From: Opitutaceae bacterium
GTDB taxonomy: Bacteria > Verrucomicrobiota > Verrucomicrobiia > Opitutales > Opitutaceae
Direction: 5' to 3'
Length of the DNA stretch: 53,888 nucleotides
Assembly (NCBI GenBank): GCA_028280945.1
Contig: JANQKV010000023.1
Span: 1-53,888, forward strand
Shown here: piece by piece, positions 28,801 through 36,667 of the stretch
Layout: every line of letters begins with the position of its first letter
How positions within the stretch are numbered: position 1 is the stretch's first letter
Program-made: the position numbers and the translations under genes
The notes under the pieces: generated by a model
Told to the model about the DNA's origin: nothing
Seen by the model: the letters and a program-made list of their open reading frames with translations, nothing else
Database searches by the model: none

Positions 28801-29700
28801 CAGCACGCGGGGACGATTGCCTTCGACCGAAGCGTCCTCGTAGCTGACGCGCACCGTGAGAGGGCTGGCCCAACTGCGCGGGAGAACCTGCGGCTGGAAG
28901 GTCGAGGTCAGGAAAATGCGCTCGTCGTCGTTGAAGGCCGGGTTTTGGCGGAACTGTTGGTAGTTGCCCAAACCGGCGACCCGGAACGCAAGCACATCGT
29001 CAACGATTTCCCAGTTGTAGTCGGCGACCAGGCGGGCGGAACCAAAACTGCTCACTTGTCCCTCGACGCGACCGGAGTTGCCGTTGAAGCGCGCCTGGAT
29101 GTTGTTGGCGTTGATGATACCGGCCGGGGAACCGACACCAAAGAGGATCGAATTTGGACCCCGTTGGATTTCGACGCGATCCGTGTTGTAGCTGTCCCAC
29201 GGAATGTCGGAGAGGAAGAAATTCCGGGTGCTGTCGGCCTGCTCCAGGCCACGTACGCGGGTATTCTGATTGGGTTGCATCAAGGCACCGCGGTCACTCA
29301 CACCTTGAGAGTTGCCGAAGCCACCGTAGTTGCCAATCAGGCCGCCGACCTCCGTGTTGGTCGTATAGGTCAGGAGGTCCTGATTGTTGTTGGAAGCGGT
29401 GTCCTGCAGAAACTGCGACGTGATGACGCTGATCGGCGAGGCGATGTCGCGCAAATCCGTGCGCACCCGGGCGCCCGCCAAGGTGGAGGTGGCCCGATAG
29501 CTTTGGGACTCTTCGCTGGATTCAACCAGGAAGGGCGAAAGGACAATCGTTTCTTCTTCGTCAACTTCAGAGCCGTCCGCAGGGTCGGTGGTTTGCGCCA
29601 TACTTGGCACAATGAGGCCCAAAAGGCCGCCAAAGATGAATGAACGCGAAAGCCAGGAAAGCTTTGTGGTCCGCTCACCGAATGAGGTTCGTATACACAT
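25852..29700 (-). CDS. Large TonB-dependent receptor
   Basis: 1282 residues. After a signal peptide (cleavage near PSMAQ) comes an acidic spacer with EEETIVLSPFLVE, which resembles a TonB box region, then the plug (about residues 70-220; DLRDIASPISVITSQFLQD, VEIQRGPNSILFGVGSPAGI) and a very long barrel closing in ALTNTFSF. The plug motif is of the siderophore-type class expanded in Opitutaceae. There is no carboxypeptidase-like N-domain, unlike the receptor at 10349. The neighbouring LacI regulator suggests a carbohydrate cargo. It ends at a strong terminator. A 25-779-residue open frame on the opposite strand is a shadow of its codon bias. Confidence 0.9.
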   Translation of the reverse strand: MCIRTSFGERTTKLSWLSRSFIFGGLLGLIVPSMAQTTDPADGSEVDEEETIVLSPFLVESSEESQSYRATSTLAGARVRTDLRDIASPISVITSQFLQDTASNNNQDLLTYTTNTEVGGLIGNYGGFGNSQGVSDRGALMQPNQNTRVRGLEQADSTRNFFLSDIPWDSYNTDRVEIQRGPNSILFGVGSPAGIINANNIQARFNGNSGRVEGQVSSFGSARLVADYNWEIVDDVLAFRVAGLGNYQQFRQNPAFNDDERIFLTSTFQPQVLPRSWASPLTVRVSYEDASVEGNRPRVLPPEDGISLWFEDTAGDGVRDKIGLGQSVIDMFLYNQTGGGDPGRGPLSNSSVLNPFYQPGTAQIDSGALNNGGIGFFWINGQDSPFFVSRQAPRGYPGALAADGSIDNSLDIPYGSPLRVSGLNAYAVQLDRMDGAEGNPSRYPLASRGYYKDQSLTDASIFDFYNQLIDGDNKREFQEWDATNITLAQTFFDNRLGLEYVYDSQSYSQWRGGSAWNRPYISIDINRNLQNQLTQYTRTADDLVDPASYTVYGFTPSASQPYANPMAGAAFTAGSFSNNTRTDRERDTNRLTAFAEFRAEDVFGDESWLTRVIGRHLVTGLYTEEERFEAQTTWEPSATSFEWANNLSVSGENTQLGQAPRGVTPVIYLSDPLFGRTSASGLNLPPIDVNYNPSGQVNVDFFQTTWLPSTNPADPSYVDPGAPWTNLLGSEGVQADNPFNYTGRVTGTTNILNADNGDLAQLTSEYGVTEQTIDSEGIVWQGHLLDGLIVPTVGWREDTLATYTGTGEKDATGIASTSVDEVEKVLENTGRTRSWGVVAHVPNSWMDNVPVISGLSGYYNYGENNKVEARYNYDGEPLANPSAESIDYGVVVSAFDDRLNIKVGYYETKVKNGNLPGGSSILGSNQYYLYQLEAWGTSNTLLNAFGRAGLDPNQNWHWNWANIDDNGGNADEYQPGHPFWESHPSTVSQLAAMDAWMAGIDAQFFSNYDINADVTALQNAYNTWRSTGDINPLVAAAEASGFNVGTYTTGFSSQNNGQINGISPNGTIDNTSEGYEIEINWQPTSQWNLQVNASKTTAFRENLGQPMLDFIDGQWSKLQGPAGDLRLWWGGDRQLRQYYEDNIISAVEFQRESIGFDVPELRPWRFSAITNYNFSEGRFKGVNVGGAYRWQDKQILGYGLKDDLSGLSVEKPIYGESEGHLDLWVGYSRQLTEALNWRIQLNMRNVGENKGLTPISANPDGEIAAQRITEGMTWALTNTFSF

Positions 29701-29823
29701 GGGGTTGGTATTTGAGGGTTAGGTTCAAGCCTTAGCTCCCGATGACACTTGTCGCAGCTGGGTTGGGGGGTAATTAAAGCCAGTCGCATAAGCGATCGGG
29801 GGGCTGGCAGGATGATGTTTCGT

Positions 29824-29841
29824 TAAATCAAGCGTGATTTA
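29824..29841. promoter_or_regulatory. Candidate LacI-family operator
   Basis: An 18-base palindrome: TAAATCA, AGCG, TGATTTA, with 7-base perfect arms and a GC centre, the shape of LacI/GalR operators. It lies 124 bases upstream of the large receptor start in an AT-rich part of an otherwise GC-rich interval. No second copy was noticed in the window. Confidence 0.4.
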
Positions 29842-30033
29842 TGGTTCAATCATATTAAACCTCCCACCCCCTTCAGGTCTCTTAGACGTTAACCAGTCAC
29901 CTGTTGGTTTCCCCAAAATCGGAAGCATTTGTACCCAAAACGACCTCCGGTCGTGCCGCAGCCCCTTCATGAAATCACCTCATTCAAAACGGTGCGTTCT
30001 TGTGTGTATCAGAAGATGGGAGCACCATGCGGC

Positions 30034-30651
30034 ATGGACGCAAAAATCACCCCTACGCCCGATGGTCCGCTGCATGCGGAGAACCTGCCCGCCCTCAAAG
30101 ATGATGCCGGCGAAGTGATCAGCACCGACAAGGATCTGTGGCTCTGTCGCTGCGGCGCGTCAAAAAACAAACCCTATTGTGACGGCGCGCACAACGACGC
30201 CAAATTCACCAGCAAACGCATTCGCCAGAATCCACCCGCTCCCGCCGAGTTTGCAGGGAAAGACCTGACCATTATTGACGACGTAGGGCTCTGCGCCCAC
30301 GCGGGTGAGTGCGTCAACGGCGCCCCCAACACCTTTTTCACGAAAGAAGATGGTAAACGCATCTCGCATCCCGACACCACTCCCACCAACCAGGTGATTG
30401 CCACCATCCGCCGTTGTCCCTCCGGCTCACTCCTCTACAAGACAGGAGGCGAAACCCAGGCCGCCTACGCCACCGAGTCGGGTGTGCGGGTGGAAAAAGA
30501 CGGACCACTGCTCGTGAGCAAAACGAAGCTCGAAGGCGACGCCCAACCCGCCACTGACGACCACTATACGCTCTGCCGCTGCGGTGCCTCGCTTAACAAA
30601 CCCTTCTGCGACGGCATGCACAGCAAGGTCAAATTCACCGACGACAACTGA
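30034..30651 (+). CDS. CDGSH iron-sulfur protein with central ferredoxin-like domain
   Basis: 205 residues from the ATG at 30034, preceded by GGAG at 11 bases. Two CDGSH (mitoNEET-like) 2Fe-2S motifs are present: CRCGASKNKPYCDGAH at residues 38-53 and CRCGASLNKPFCDGMH at 181-196, each with the three Cys and one His ligand set. Between them is a divergent 4Fe-4S-type segment with GLCAHAGECVNGAPNTF. No signal peptide; a small cytosolic electron carrier or cluster-transfer protein. The three-domain order is known for bacterial CDGSH proteins. It stands alone, with repeat-rich DNA downstream. Confidence 0.9.
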   Translation: MDAKITPTPDGPLHAENLPALKDDAGEVISTDKDLWLCRCGASKNKPYCDGAHNDAKFTSKRIRQNPPAPAEFAGKDLTIIDDVGLCAHAGECVNGAPNTFFTKEDGKRISHPDTTPTNQVIATIRRCPSGSLLYKTGGETQAAYATESGVRVEKDGPLLVSKTKLEGDAQPATDDHYTLCRCGASLNKPFCDGMHSKVKFTDDN

Positions 30652-30940
30652 CTCTGTTTGAGGCCCCTGTTTTCCTGATTTCCAAATTAAAAAACCAGGA
30701 AATCGGCAGCCCTCTGCGGCCTCGTACCTCCGCGTGAGGAATTCGTCGTGCTGGAGGTGCGATTCAGGCACAGTATACCTATGCTTATTATTGCTTATCA
30801 ATGAGTTAAAACTACTATTAGCTGTCCTCAAAAACCGCGCGACTACATTATATTTACATTGAAAATCCACCTCATTCTGTCACCTTGAACTCAGTCGGAC
30901 GATTCGCCCGACAAGGTGTCTGAAACATGACGCCAAAAAA

Positions 30941-30969
30941 GACCGCCGGACGTTCGCCGTCCGGCGGTC
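30941..30969. terminator. Orphan bidirectional intrinsic terminator
   Basis: A 12-base-pair GC-rich perfect stem (30941-30952 with 30958-30969, loop TTCGC). AAAAAA precedes it (30935-30940), so on the minus strand it ends in six T. On the plus strand it is followed by GTTGTTTTC. The nearest plus-strand gene ends 290 bases before and no minus-strand gene precedes it. It may end an unrecognised small RNA or be left from a lost gene. Confidence 0.75.
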
Positions 30970-30983
30970 GTTGTTTTCAGCCG

Positions 30984-31505
30984 GAGGGAAATCATTTCGG
31001 ATTTCTTTACTCCGCATCCTCTGTCCCGCCATGTTGTTCGCCGAAGCCTTGGCGAAGGAGGAAGCCTCGGTGACGGCGTATCCGTGTGAGCCAAACTACA
31101 TGCTGACGGCTAATTTAAACCCATTCTCCCTCTTCACAGCCTTTGTGATCTCTTCGCGTTCTTTGCGTTAAAACCAGCGTTGGAGTGGCCACTAAAGAAA
31201 ACCTTCGTGCCCTCGGTGTCCTCTGTGGTTCAACCCCAGTAGACTGACGGTCACGCCATTTCGGATTTCTTTACTCCGCGCCTTCGCGTCTCCGCGTGAG
31301 CCAAACTACATGCTGACGGCTGATTAAAACCCATTCTCCATCTTCCCGGCCTTTGCGATCCCTTTGTCTTCTTTGCGTTAAAACAAAACAGCGGAGTGGT
31401 ACCCTTTCCTGACTTCCTGATTCCCAAATTCAACCCCAGCAGCAGGCTGATGGCTCCGCGTAAATCTGCGTGCATCCGCAATCAAAAACCACACAGGCTG
31501 ACGGC
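30984..31505. repeat. Composite intergenic repeat block 1
   Basis: This block holds no gene. It consists of four modules in fixed order: m1 with repeated ATTTCGGATTT; m2 ending in CCGCGTGAGCCAAACTAC and CTGACGGC; m3 with CCTTTG..ATCTCTT and CTTTGCGTTAAAAC; and m4 with CCTTCGTGCCCTCGGTG and GTTCAACCCC. The order m1-m2-m3-m4 then restarts (about 31255). Translated on the minus strand it gives low-complexity NAKNAKG-like and HAETRRRG-like peptides, which are artefacts. The first m2 copy is interrupted by the small element at 31026. Confidence 0.9.
31026..31079. repeat. 54-base insertion element, copy A
   Basis: Sits inside module m2 of repeat block 1; an uninterrupted m2 lies at about 31270-31310 as the empty-site comparison. 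It begins CCGCCATGTTGTTCGCCGAA and continues with GCCTTGGCGAAGGAGGAAGC, ending near GACGGCG. Differs from copy B at its right end (GTGACGGCGT instead of GCGACGGCGG). Confidence 0.85.
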
Positions 31506-31520
31506 TCACTCCCTTACCCC

Positions 31521-33443
31521 ATGATCCGACTCGCCTTTTCCCTGCTGGCTCTCCTGCTGCCCATCCTCCTTTCCGCCGGCCACCAGGTTACCGAAACCAA
31601 TCCTGCTCCTGATATTCCGGCAGACGCACCGTTCATCTTTGTCAATCAGAGCGGCTACAATGCGGGAGCGCCACATCGCTTCACCACCGTCAACTTCGAC
31701 CCCGATGCCGAATTTATAATCGCGTCTGCGACCACAGGCGAAATGCTCCACCGGGGCAACCTCGAAGGCCCTGTCGGCGACTTCACCGGCGAGCTCGAAT
31801 CGTCCGCGGACGAGTTGGTGGTGCGCATCGGTGGCGTCACCTCCGACCCGTTCCGCATCGGACCCTGGTGGTTGGAACGCGTCTCTTATGAAGGTGCCAT
31901 GACCTTTGCCGTGCAGTCGCGCAACTACGTGGGCAACGTCACCGAGCCCGCGAGCCACACCTACGCGTGGCGCGACGACCATCACTTCGCTTTCCACCTG
32001 CGCACGCTGGTCAGCCAATACCTCTCCCATCCCGCCGCCTACCACCGGATGGCATCCACCGTGACCTACTCGGAACCCATCGATGGGAAATGGGGGGTAT
32101 TGGCGCCTTATGACGAATCAGCTCCCGACATCGTGAAACTCATCCACTGGGCGGCCGACACCAAGGTGACCCAGCAACTCACCCATGAGTTCTTTAAAGG
32201 TGACCTGGTGTTTTTCCTCTACGCCTGGCCCTGGATGTCCGAATGGCTGGACGAACAGAACTTCCGAGTTGTTTGCGACTTCGCCCTGACGCACTGGAAC
32301 GAGTCCGAAATCGACCAAGCCTACCCCTTTGACGAAAGTGCCCCGGACGGCCACAGTCTCTTCTCCCTCAAAACCGCCATCGGCAGTGAGAAAGGCCCCT
32401 ACCCGCCGGGTTTCTCCATCCTGCCCAATACCCTGATGGCGGTTGTGCTCGATCGCACTGGTGATCCCCGCGCCGATCAGTTCCGCGAGGCCGCTCGCCA
32501 ACAGGTGGCCTGGATCGTACAACACATCGACGTGGAGAACCCCGCGCTCACCAAAGGACAACGCATGAGCGCCGACTTGCTGATGAGCAGCCTGGCCACA
32601 TTCGCACGCATCGACCCAACCGGCCTGCCTCCCAATTTCGACTCATTCATTCAGGATTGGAGCAGCGTGGTGATTCGACGGTCGGCCAACCTGTGGGACT
32701 TTTTTCAACTCACTGATGATGGTCACTGGGTCGCCTACGTCGACGGCCACGAAACAAAGTGGAATGATCCGGGAAGCGTGCTGGCCCTGCCCTCCGCGGT
32801 CCTCGCTGCTGCCGAACTCACCCCCGATCGCCAACAACGCACCCGGCTGGTTGAAATCGCTTACGCCGCCATCGACCATGCCTTTGGCCGGAATCCCACC
32901 GGCCGCCATTTCAGTTTTGATGCTCCCCGCGAAATCGAAGGCGTTGAACGCGGTTGGTATAGCTACTACGTCGGCGGAGTTGGGCAACTGGACGACGTGC
33001 CCTTCACCTTCGACGGCGCGCCCAAGGCCCCGCACTACCCCTACCATCCGGAAGCCGGCAACATCAGTTGGACCGAAGGCTGGGTCAGCTTCAACAACGC
33101 CTTCAACCGCTCCCTCGCCGCCCTCGCCTACTTCGAATCGGATCTATCCCTCCAGCGTACTGCCACCGGCATATCCGTCCAACTGCGCGCCCCGCTCAAC
33201 TTCGACTACAGTCAGCCCGAACCGGTCGCACTCACCGTCACCACCTCATCCGGCGACATCGAACGTATCCAACTCCTTGAGACACACCCCCTCGCCCGCG
33301 AACACACCGGCAAGTTGCCGCTTTCCCAGGAGGACGAAGCGACTCCCCACAACGGCACGCTGGAGGCCTCCCCCGGCGAAACCGTAAAAGTCACCTACGC
33401 CCACGGCTACTACCAACACACCGCCCAAATTACGGTGGAGTGA
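31521..33443 (+). CDS. Secreted GH9-like protein, probable glycoside hydrolase or derivative
   Basis: 640 residues from the ATG at 31521, which starts a clear signal peptide (MIRLAFSLLALLLPILLSAG). Residues about 30-120 look like the Ig-like domain that precedes many family 9 cellulases (FIFVNQSGYN, then FRIGPWW). The rest is helical like an (alpha/alpha)6 barrel, with FGRNPTGRHF and TEGWVSFNNAFNRSLAALAY near the positions of GH9 C-terminal blocks. The canonical GH9 DAGD motif is not visible, the nearest text being APYDESAPD. So either a distant active family or a non-canonical member. It is convergent with a sodium:solute symporter gene that might take up a product. Confidence 0.7.
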   Translation: MIRLAFSLLALLLPILLSAGHQVTETNPAPDIPADAPFIFVNQSGYNAGAPHRFTTVNFDPDAEFIIASATTGEMLHRGNLEGPVGDFTGELESSADELVVRIGGVTSDPFRIGPWWLERVSYEGAMTFAVQSRNYVGNVTEPASHTYAWRDDHHFAFHLRTLVSQYLSHPAAYHRMASTVTYSEPIDGKWGVLAPYDESAPDIVKLIHWAADTKVTQQLTHEFFKGDLVFFLYAWPWMSEWLDEQNFRVVCDFALTHWNESEIDQAYPFDESAPDGHSLFSLKTAIGSEKGPYPPGFSILPNTLMAVVLDRTGDPRADQFREAARQQVAWIVQHIDVENPALTKGQRMSADLLMSSLATFARIDPTGLPPNFDSFIQDWSSVVIRRSANLWDFFQLTDDGHWVAYVDGHETKWNDPGSVLALPSAVLAAAELTPDRQQRTRLVEIAYAAIDHAFGRNPTGRHFSFDAPREIEGVERGWYSYYVGGVGQLDDVPFTFDGAPKAPHYPYHPEAGNISWTEGWVSFNNAFNRSLAALAYFESDLSLQRTATGISVQLRAPLNFDYSQPEPVALTVTTSSGDIERIQLLETHPLAREHTGKLPLSQEDEATPHNGTLEASPGETVKVTYAHGYYQHTAQITVE

Positions 33444-33469
33444 ACAGTGAGCATTCAGTGGTCAGCTTT

Positions 33470-33885
33470 CAGCAGTCAGAAGCCGGATATCAGCTGGCTG
33501 AAGGCACTCCATTGCGGAATTGGGATTACGGATTTTGGATTGATTAGCACTGCGTCCTCTGTCTCTCCGCGCCTCTGCGTCTCCGCGTGAAAACCCAGCA
33601 CGCTGACGGCCGTCTCATTTCGGATTTCGGATTCTAAATTTCGGATTTCTCTGCTCCGCGCCTTTGCGATCCCTTAGCATTCTTTGCGTTAAAAAGACAA
33701 CGGAGTGGCCACCTTAGAAAGCCTTCGTGTGCTTTGTGCCCTTCGTGGTTCAACCCCAGCACGCTGACGGCTATCCATTGTGGAATTGGGATTGCGGATT
33801 TGGGGTTGATTAGCATCGCACCTTCTGGCTCTCCGCGCCTCTGCGTCTCCGCGTGAAAACCCAGCAGGCTGACGGCCATTTCAGC
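33470..33885. repeat. Composite intergenic repeat block 2
   Basis: Fills the space between two convergent genes. It contains two uninterrupted copies of module m2 (CTCCGCGCCTCTGCGTCTCC) at about 33555 and 33830, one m1, m3 and m4 each, and several CTGACGGC ends. A further module (GAATTGGGATT.CGGATT) appears twice, at about 33518 and 33782. No small insertion element is present, so it serves as empty-site reference. Confidence 0.85.
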
Positions 33886-33888
33886 ATT

Positions 33889-35613
33889 TCAGCTCTTCCT
33901 CCCCGGTTTCCACCGCAGCGCCGGGGTTGCCATCGCCGCCAGCAGCACCACCGCAATGACCAGCAATCCCCGGTCTTCCGGCAGGAACAGCGCCAACCCC
34001 GCCAGGACCACCGCACAAGACGCCAGGCTCCAGCCCACCACCCGCGCCGGTTGCACCTGCTCCTCCACTGACATCGCCGACGGCGCCGCCACCGATCGCC
34101 GCGCCAATTCCCGCACCGCCAAGGCACCTGCAGCGACGTCCTTTCGCCGCCATTCCGCCACCCCCATCAACAGCGCCGGCAACACCACCCCGATGATCAC
34201 ATCCACGTTGCGCGGACTGGATTCCACCCATGCCTTCAACGCCGCCACACCGGGCCAGTCGGACCACAGGGCGTTTTCGCCCAAGCCAAATTTCACCAGC
34301 GCCCCCACGGCAAAACACACACTCACTGCAATGGCCACGTCCACCGCGACCACCTTGCGACTAAACAACGACCAGATCAGCGGCAGCAGCAACGGCCCCA
34401 CGATCAGGCTCGTAACCCCCAGCACCACCTTCTCGGCTCCACCCAGCACGGACACCAGCAGCGCCACGCCGGTCACCATGATCCCGAGCACCAGGGTCAT
34501 GATCCGACCCAGCCAAATCAGTCCCCGCTCATCCGGTCGCTGTTTGAACGCCGGCAAAAGGATGTCCTGGGTGAGCACCCCGGCGAACACGTTGATCTGA
34601 CTGCTCACCATCGAGGCGGTGGCGGAGAACATGGCGGCAACCATCAAACCGAGCATGCCGGTCGGCAGCACCAGCCACGCGGCCAGGATGTAGGCCTCCT
34701 CCGGATTGGCCGAGCCGTCCAGCGTGCGAAAAATCATCGGCGGCAGCATCCAGAACAACGGACTGATGAGATAGAGCACTCCAAACAACCACGCGCTCCT
34801 GCGCGCATCCTGGGCGGAGCGCACGCAAATGAACCGCTGCACAAACGCCCACTCCGCTCCGACCATAAAAAAGTGGATCGCCGTCCAACCGGCCAGAAAC
34901 ACCCAGGTGAATTCATTGTTGGTCAATGCAGTGAAGCCGTCCGGAAGTTTTTGCAAAAACGCCGCCGTGCCGCCGACTTCCCCAAACAGGAGTGGCACCA
35001 CAAATCCAATGGCCAGGTAGAGCACGATGAACTGCAGCACATCCGTCATCAGCACCGCCCAAAGTCCACCCACCACGGTGTAGATCACCACGATCGCGCC
35101 AAACGCCACGATCGCCCAAGCCAGCGACAGGTTGCCGGTGGTCGGATCGCGAAAGAACCACCCCTCCGGCACGGGAATGAGCGCGGACAACAACACCGCC
35201 AGCGCGTAGAGCGACACGGCGGCACTCAGGGCCCGATAACTCATCACCGCCCACGTGTAGCCGTGCACCGCACGCGGACCAAAGCGCTGCCGAACGAATT
35301 CAGCCGGGGTGGTGATCCCGCTCTCCCGCCACCGGCCGGCCACAAACCATCCCACCAGCAAAGCCGCGACGCCGTAGCACATGTTGATGCTCACGGCCAC
35401 GAACCCATGCCGGTAGGCGATCCCACCCCACACCACAAATGTGCCGGCGGAAAACATTGTCATGAATCCACTGAGCCCGGACACCCACCACGGTGAGTTG
35501 CCTCCCGCGGCAAAGAGATCCCGGGAAGACCTCACCCTCCCTCCATAAATCCCCCCGACAACAAACAGCCCTACAATGTAGGCAAAAATGACAATCAGAT
35601 CCGGGGTCTTCAC
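33889..35613 (-). CDS. Sodium:solute symporter (SSS family)
   Basis: 574 residues starting at a GTG (35613). About thirteen to fourteen hydrophobic segments with SSS hallmarks: an early YGGRVRSSRDLFAAGG, MTMFSAGTFVVWGG, FGPRAVHGYTW and ITTPAEF. Members import sugars, organic acids, amino acids or sialic acid with Na+. The family is firm, the solute is not. It is flanked on both sides by repeat blocks, so it is a single-gene unit; convergence with the GH9-like gene suggests a sugar. Confidence 0.92.
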   Translation of the reverse strand: MKTPDLIVIFAYIVGLFVVGGIYGGRVRSSRDLFAAGGNSPWWVSGLSGFMTMFSAGTFVVWGGIAYRHGFVAVSINMCYGVAALLVGWFVAGRWRESGITTPAEFVRQRFGPRAVHGYTWAVMSYRALSAAVSLYALAVLLSALIPVPEGWFFRDPTTGNLSLAWAIVAFGAIVVIYTVVGGLWAVLMTDVLQFIVLYLAIGFVVPLLFGEVGGTAAFLQKLPDGFTALTNNEFTWVFLAGWTAIHFFMVGAEWAFVQRFICVRSAQDARRSAWLFGVLYLISPLFWMLPPMIFRTLDGSANPEEAYILAAWLVLPTGMLGLMVAAMFSATASMVSSQINVFAGVLTQDILLPAFKQRPDERGLIWLGRIMTLVLGIMVTGVALLVSVLGGAEKVVLGVTSLIVGPLLLPLIWSLFSRKVVAVDVAIAVSVCFAVGALVKFGLGENALWSDWPGVAALKAWVESSPRNVDVIIGVVLPALLMGVAEWRRKDVAAGALAVRELARRSVAAPSAMSVEEQVQPARVVGWSLASCAVVLAGLALFLPEDRGLLVIAVVLLAAMATPALRWKPGRKS

Positions 35614-35802
35614 ACGATGTGTTCTAAGTCAGAAGTAAGATGGATGAAGTAAGAAGTGGTCCTGGTCACCGAACCATCTCTCTCCCCTTTCCATCCCTTC
35701 GTGCTCTTCGCGCCCTTCGTGGTTAAACCAACAGGCTAACGGCCACGTTCATTTCGGATTTCGGATTTTAAATTTCGGATTTCCCTGCTCCGCGTCCTCT
35801 GT

Positions 35803-35826
35803 CCGCCATAGCCTCGGCGACGGCGG
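35803..35826. repeat. 24-base derivative of the insertion element, copy D
   Basis: Keeps both ends of the element (CCGCCAT and GCCTCGGCGACGGCGG) but lacks the middle 30 bases. It folds as a hairpin with outer CCGCC/GGCGG and inner GCC/GGC pairs. It occupies the same site in module m2 as the long copies. Confidence 0.75.
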
Positions 35827-36057
35827 ATCCGCGTGAGCCAAACTACATGCTGACGGCTAACTTAGACCCACTTTCCATCTTCGCAGCCTTTGTGATCTCT
35901 TAGCATTCTTTGCGTTAAAACCAGCGTTGGAGTGGCCACCAAAGAAAACCTTCGTGCCCTCGGTGCCCTTCGTGATTCAACCCCATTAGACTGACGGCCA
36001 CGTCATTTCGGATTTCGGATTCTAGATTTCGGATTTCTCTGCTCCGTGTCCTCTGTC

Positions 36058-36111
36058 CCGCCATGTTGTTCGCCGAAGCCTTGGCGAAGGAGGAAGCCTC
36101 GGCGACGGCGG
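36058..36111. repeat. 54-base insertion element, copy B
   Basis: Full-length copy within m2 of repeat block 3. Terminal CCGCC (36058-36062) and GGCGG (36107-36111) are inverted repeats. The core CGCCGAAGCCTTGGCGAAGG plus AGGAAG matches the hsdS copy over 26 bases without mismatch. Confidence 0.88.
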
Positions 36112-36290
36112 ATCCGCGTGAGCCAAACTACATGCTAACGGCCAATTTAGACCCATTTTCCATCTTCCCGACCTTTGCGATCTCTTTGCATTCTTTGCGT
36201 TAAAACAAAACAGCGGAGTAGTACACTTTCCTGACTTCCTGATTCCCAAATTTAACCCCAGCAGACTTACAAACGTCTTTTCTGGACATT

Positions 36291-36315
36291 TTGGCTACTT
36301 TAGCCAATTTGGCTA
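36291..36315. promoter_or_regulatory. Predicted autoregulatory operator of the Phd-zeta pair
   Basis: A perfect inverted repeat TTGGCTA-CTT-TAGCCAA (36291-36307) is followed at once by a third half-site TTGGCTA at 36309-36315, ending one base before the antitoxin ATG. Phd/YefM antitoxins bind such palindromes and repress their own operon, so this is the likely binding site. With so short a leader the transcript may be leaderless. Confidence 0.65.
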
Positions 36316-36316
36316 T

Positions 36317-36667
36317 ATGGCTACTCGATCCCTCACCGTCGATGACTCTCTGGTCGCCTCCCTCCCATCGGTCACCACCACCGAACTGAAGAACAACTTT
36401 GGTGATGTCGTGCGGCAAGCCACGCGCGAAGCCGTGGCCATCACCCGTCACCGCCGCCCGGAATTTGTGCTCGTGCCGGCGGCCGAGTATGCGCAGCTCC
36501 GCCAATCGCAGCAGGCACCCCTCGACGCCCTGACCGCCGAATTCGATGCCATGGTCGCGCAGATGAACACGCCAGCGAGCAAACAGGCCGTGGACCAGTT
36601 CTTCGCAGCCACGTCGAAAGAGCTCGGGCAAGCCGCCGTAAATGCGGTCACGAAGCATGGCGAGTAG
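36317..36667 (+). CDS. Type II antitoxin, Phd/YefM family
   Basis: 116 residues, longer than the usual 80-90. The Phd fold is visible at residues about 18-60: TTTELKNNFGDVVRQATRE, then VAITRHRRPEFVLVPAAEYA. The extra C-terminal 50 residues (helical, ending KHGE) would form the toxin-binding part. It overlaps the zeta toxin by 11 bases, so the two are co-translated. The N-domain binds DNA, most likely the palindromic site just upstream. Confidence 0.85.
   Translation: MATRSLTVDDSLVASLPSVTTTELKNNFGDVVRQATREAVAITRHRRPEFVLVPAAEYAQLRQSQQAPLDALTAEFDAMVAQMNTPASKQAVDQFFAATSKELGQAAVNAVTKHGE

Larger units (their letters stand above)
35690..36260. repeat. Composite intergenic repeat block 3
   Basis: About 570 bases without a gene, between the symporter start and the Phd-zeta pair. 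It has two full rounds of m4-m1-m2-m3. The first m2 carries the short derivative of the insertion element (35803), the second the long one (36058). It ends in TTCCTGACTTCCTGATTCCC, also present at about 31408. Confidence 0.9.

Noticed and set aside
30427-31481. Small minus-strand frames in the repeat blocks (NAKNAKG, HAETRRRG text)
   Set aside because: They arise from short tandem patterns in the repeats, lack start signals and are interrupted between copies.
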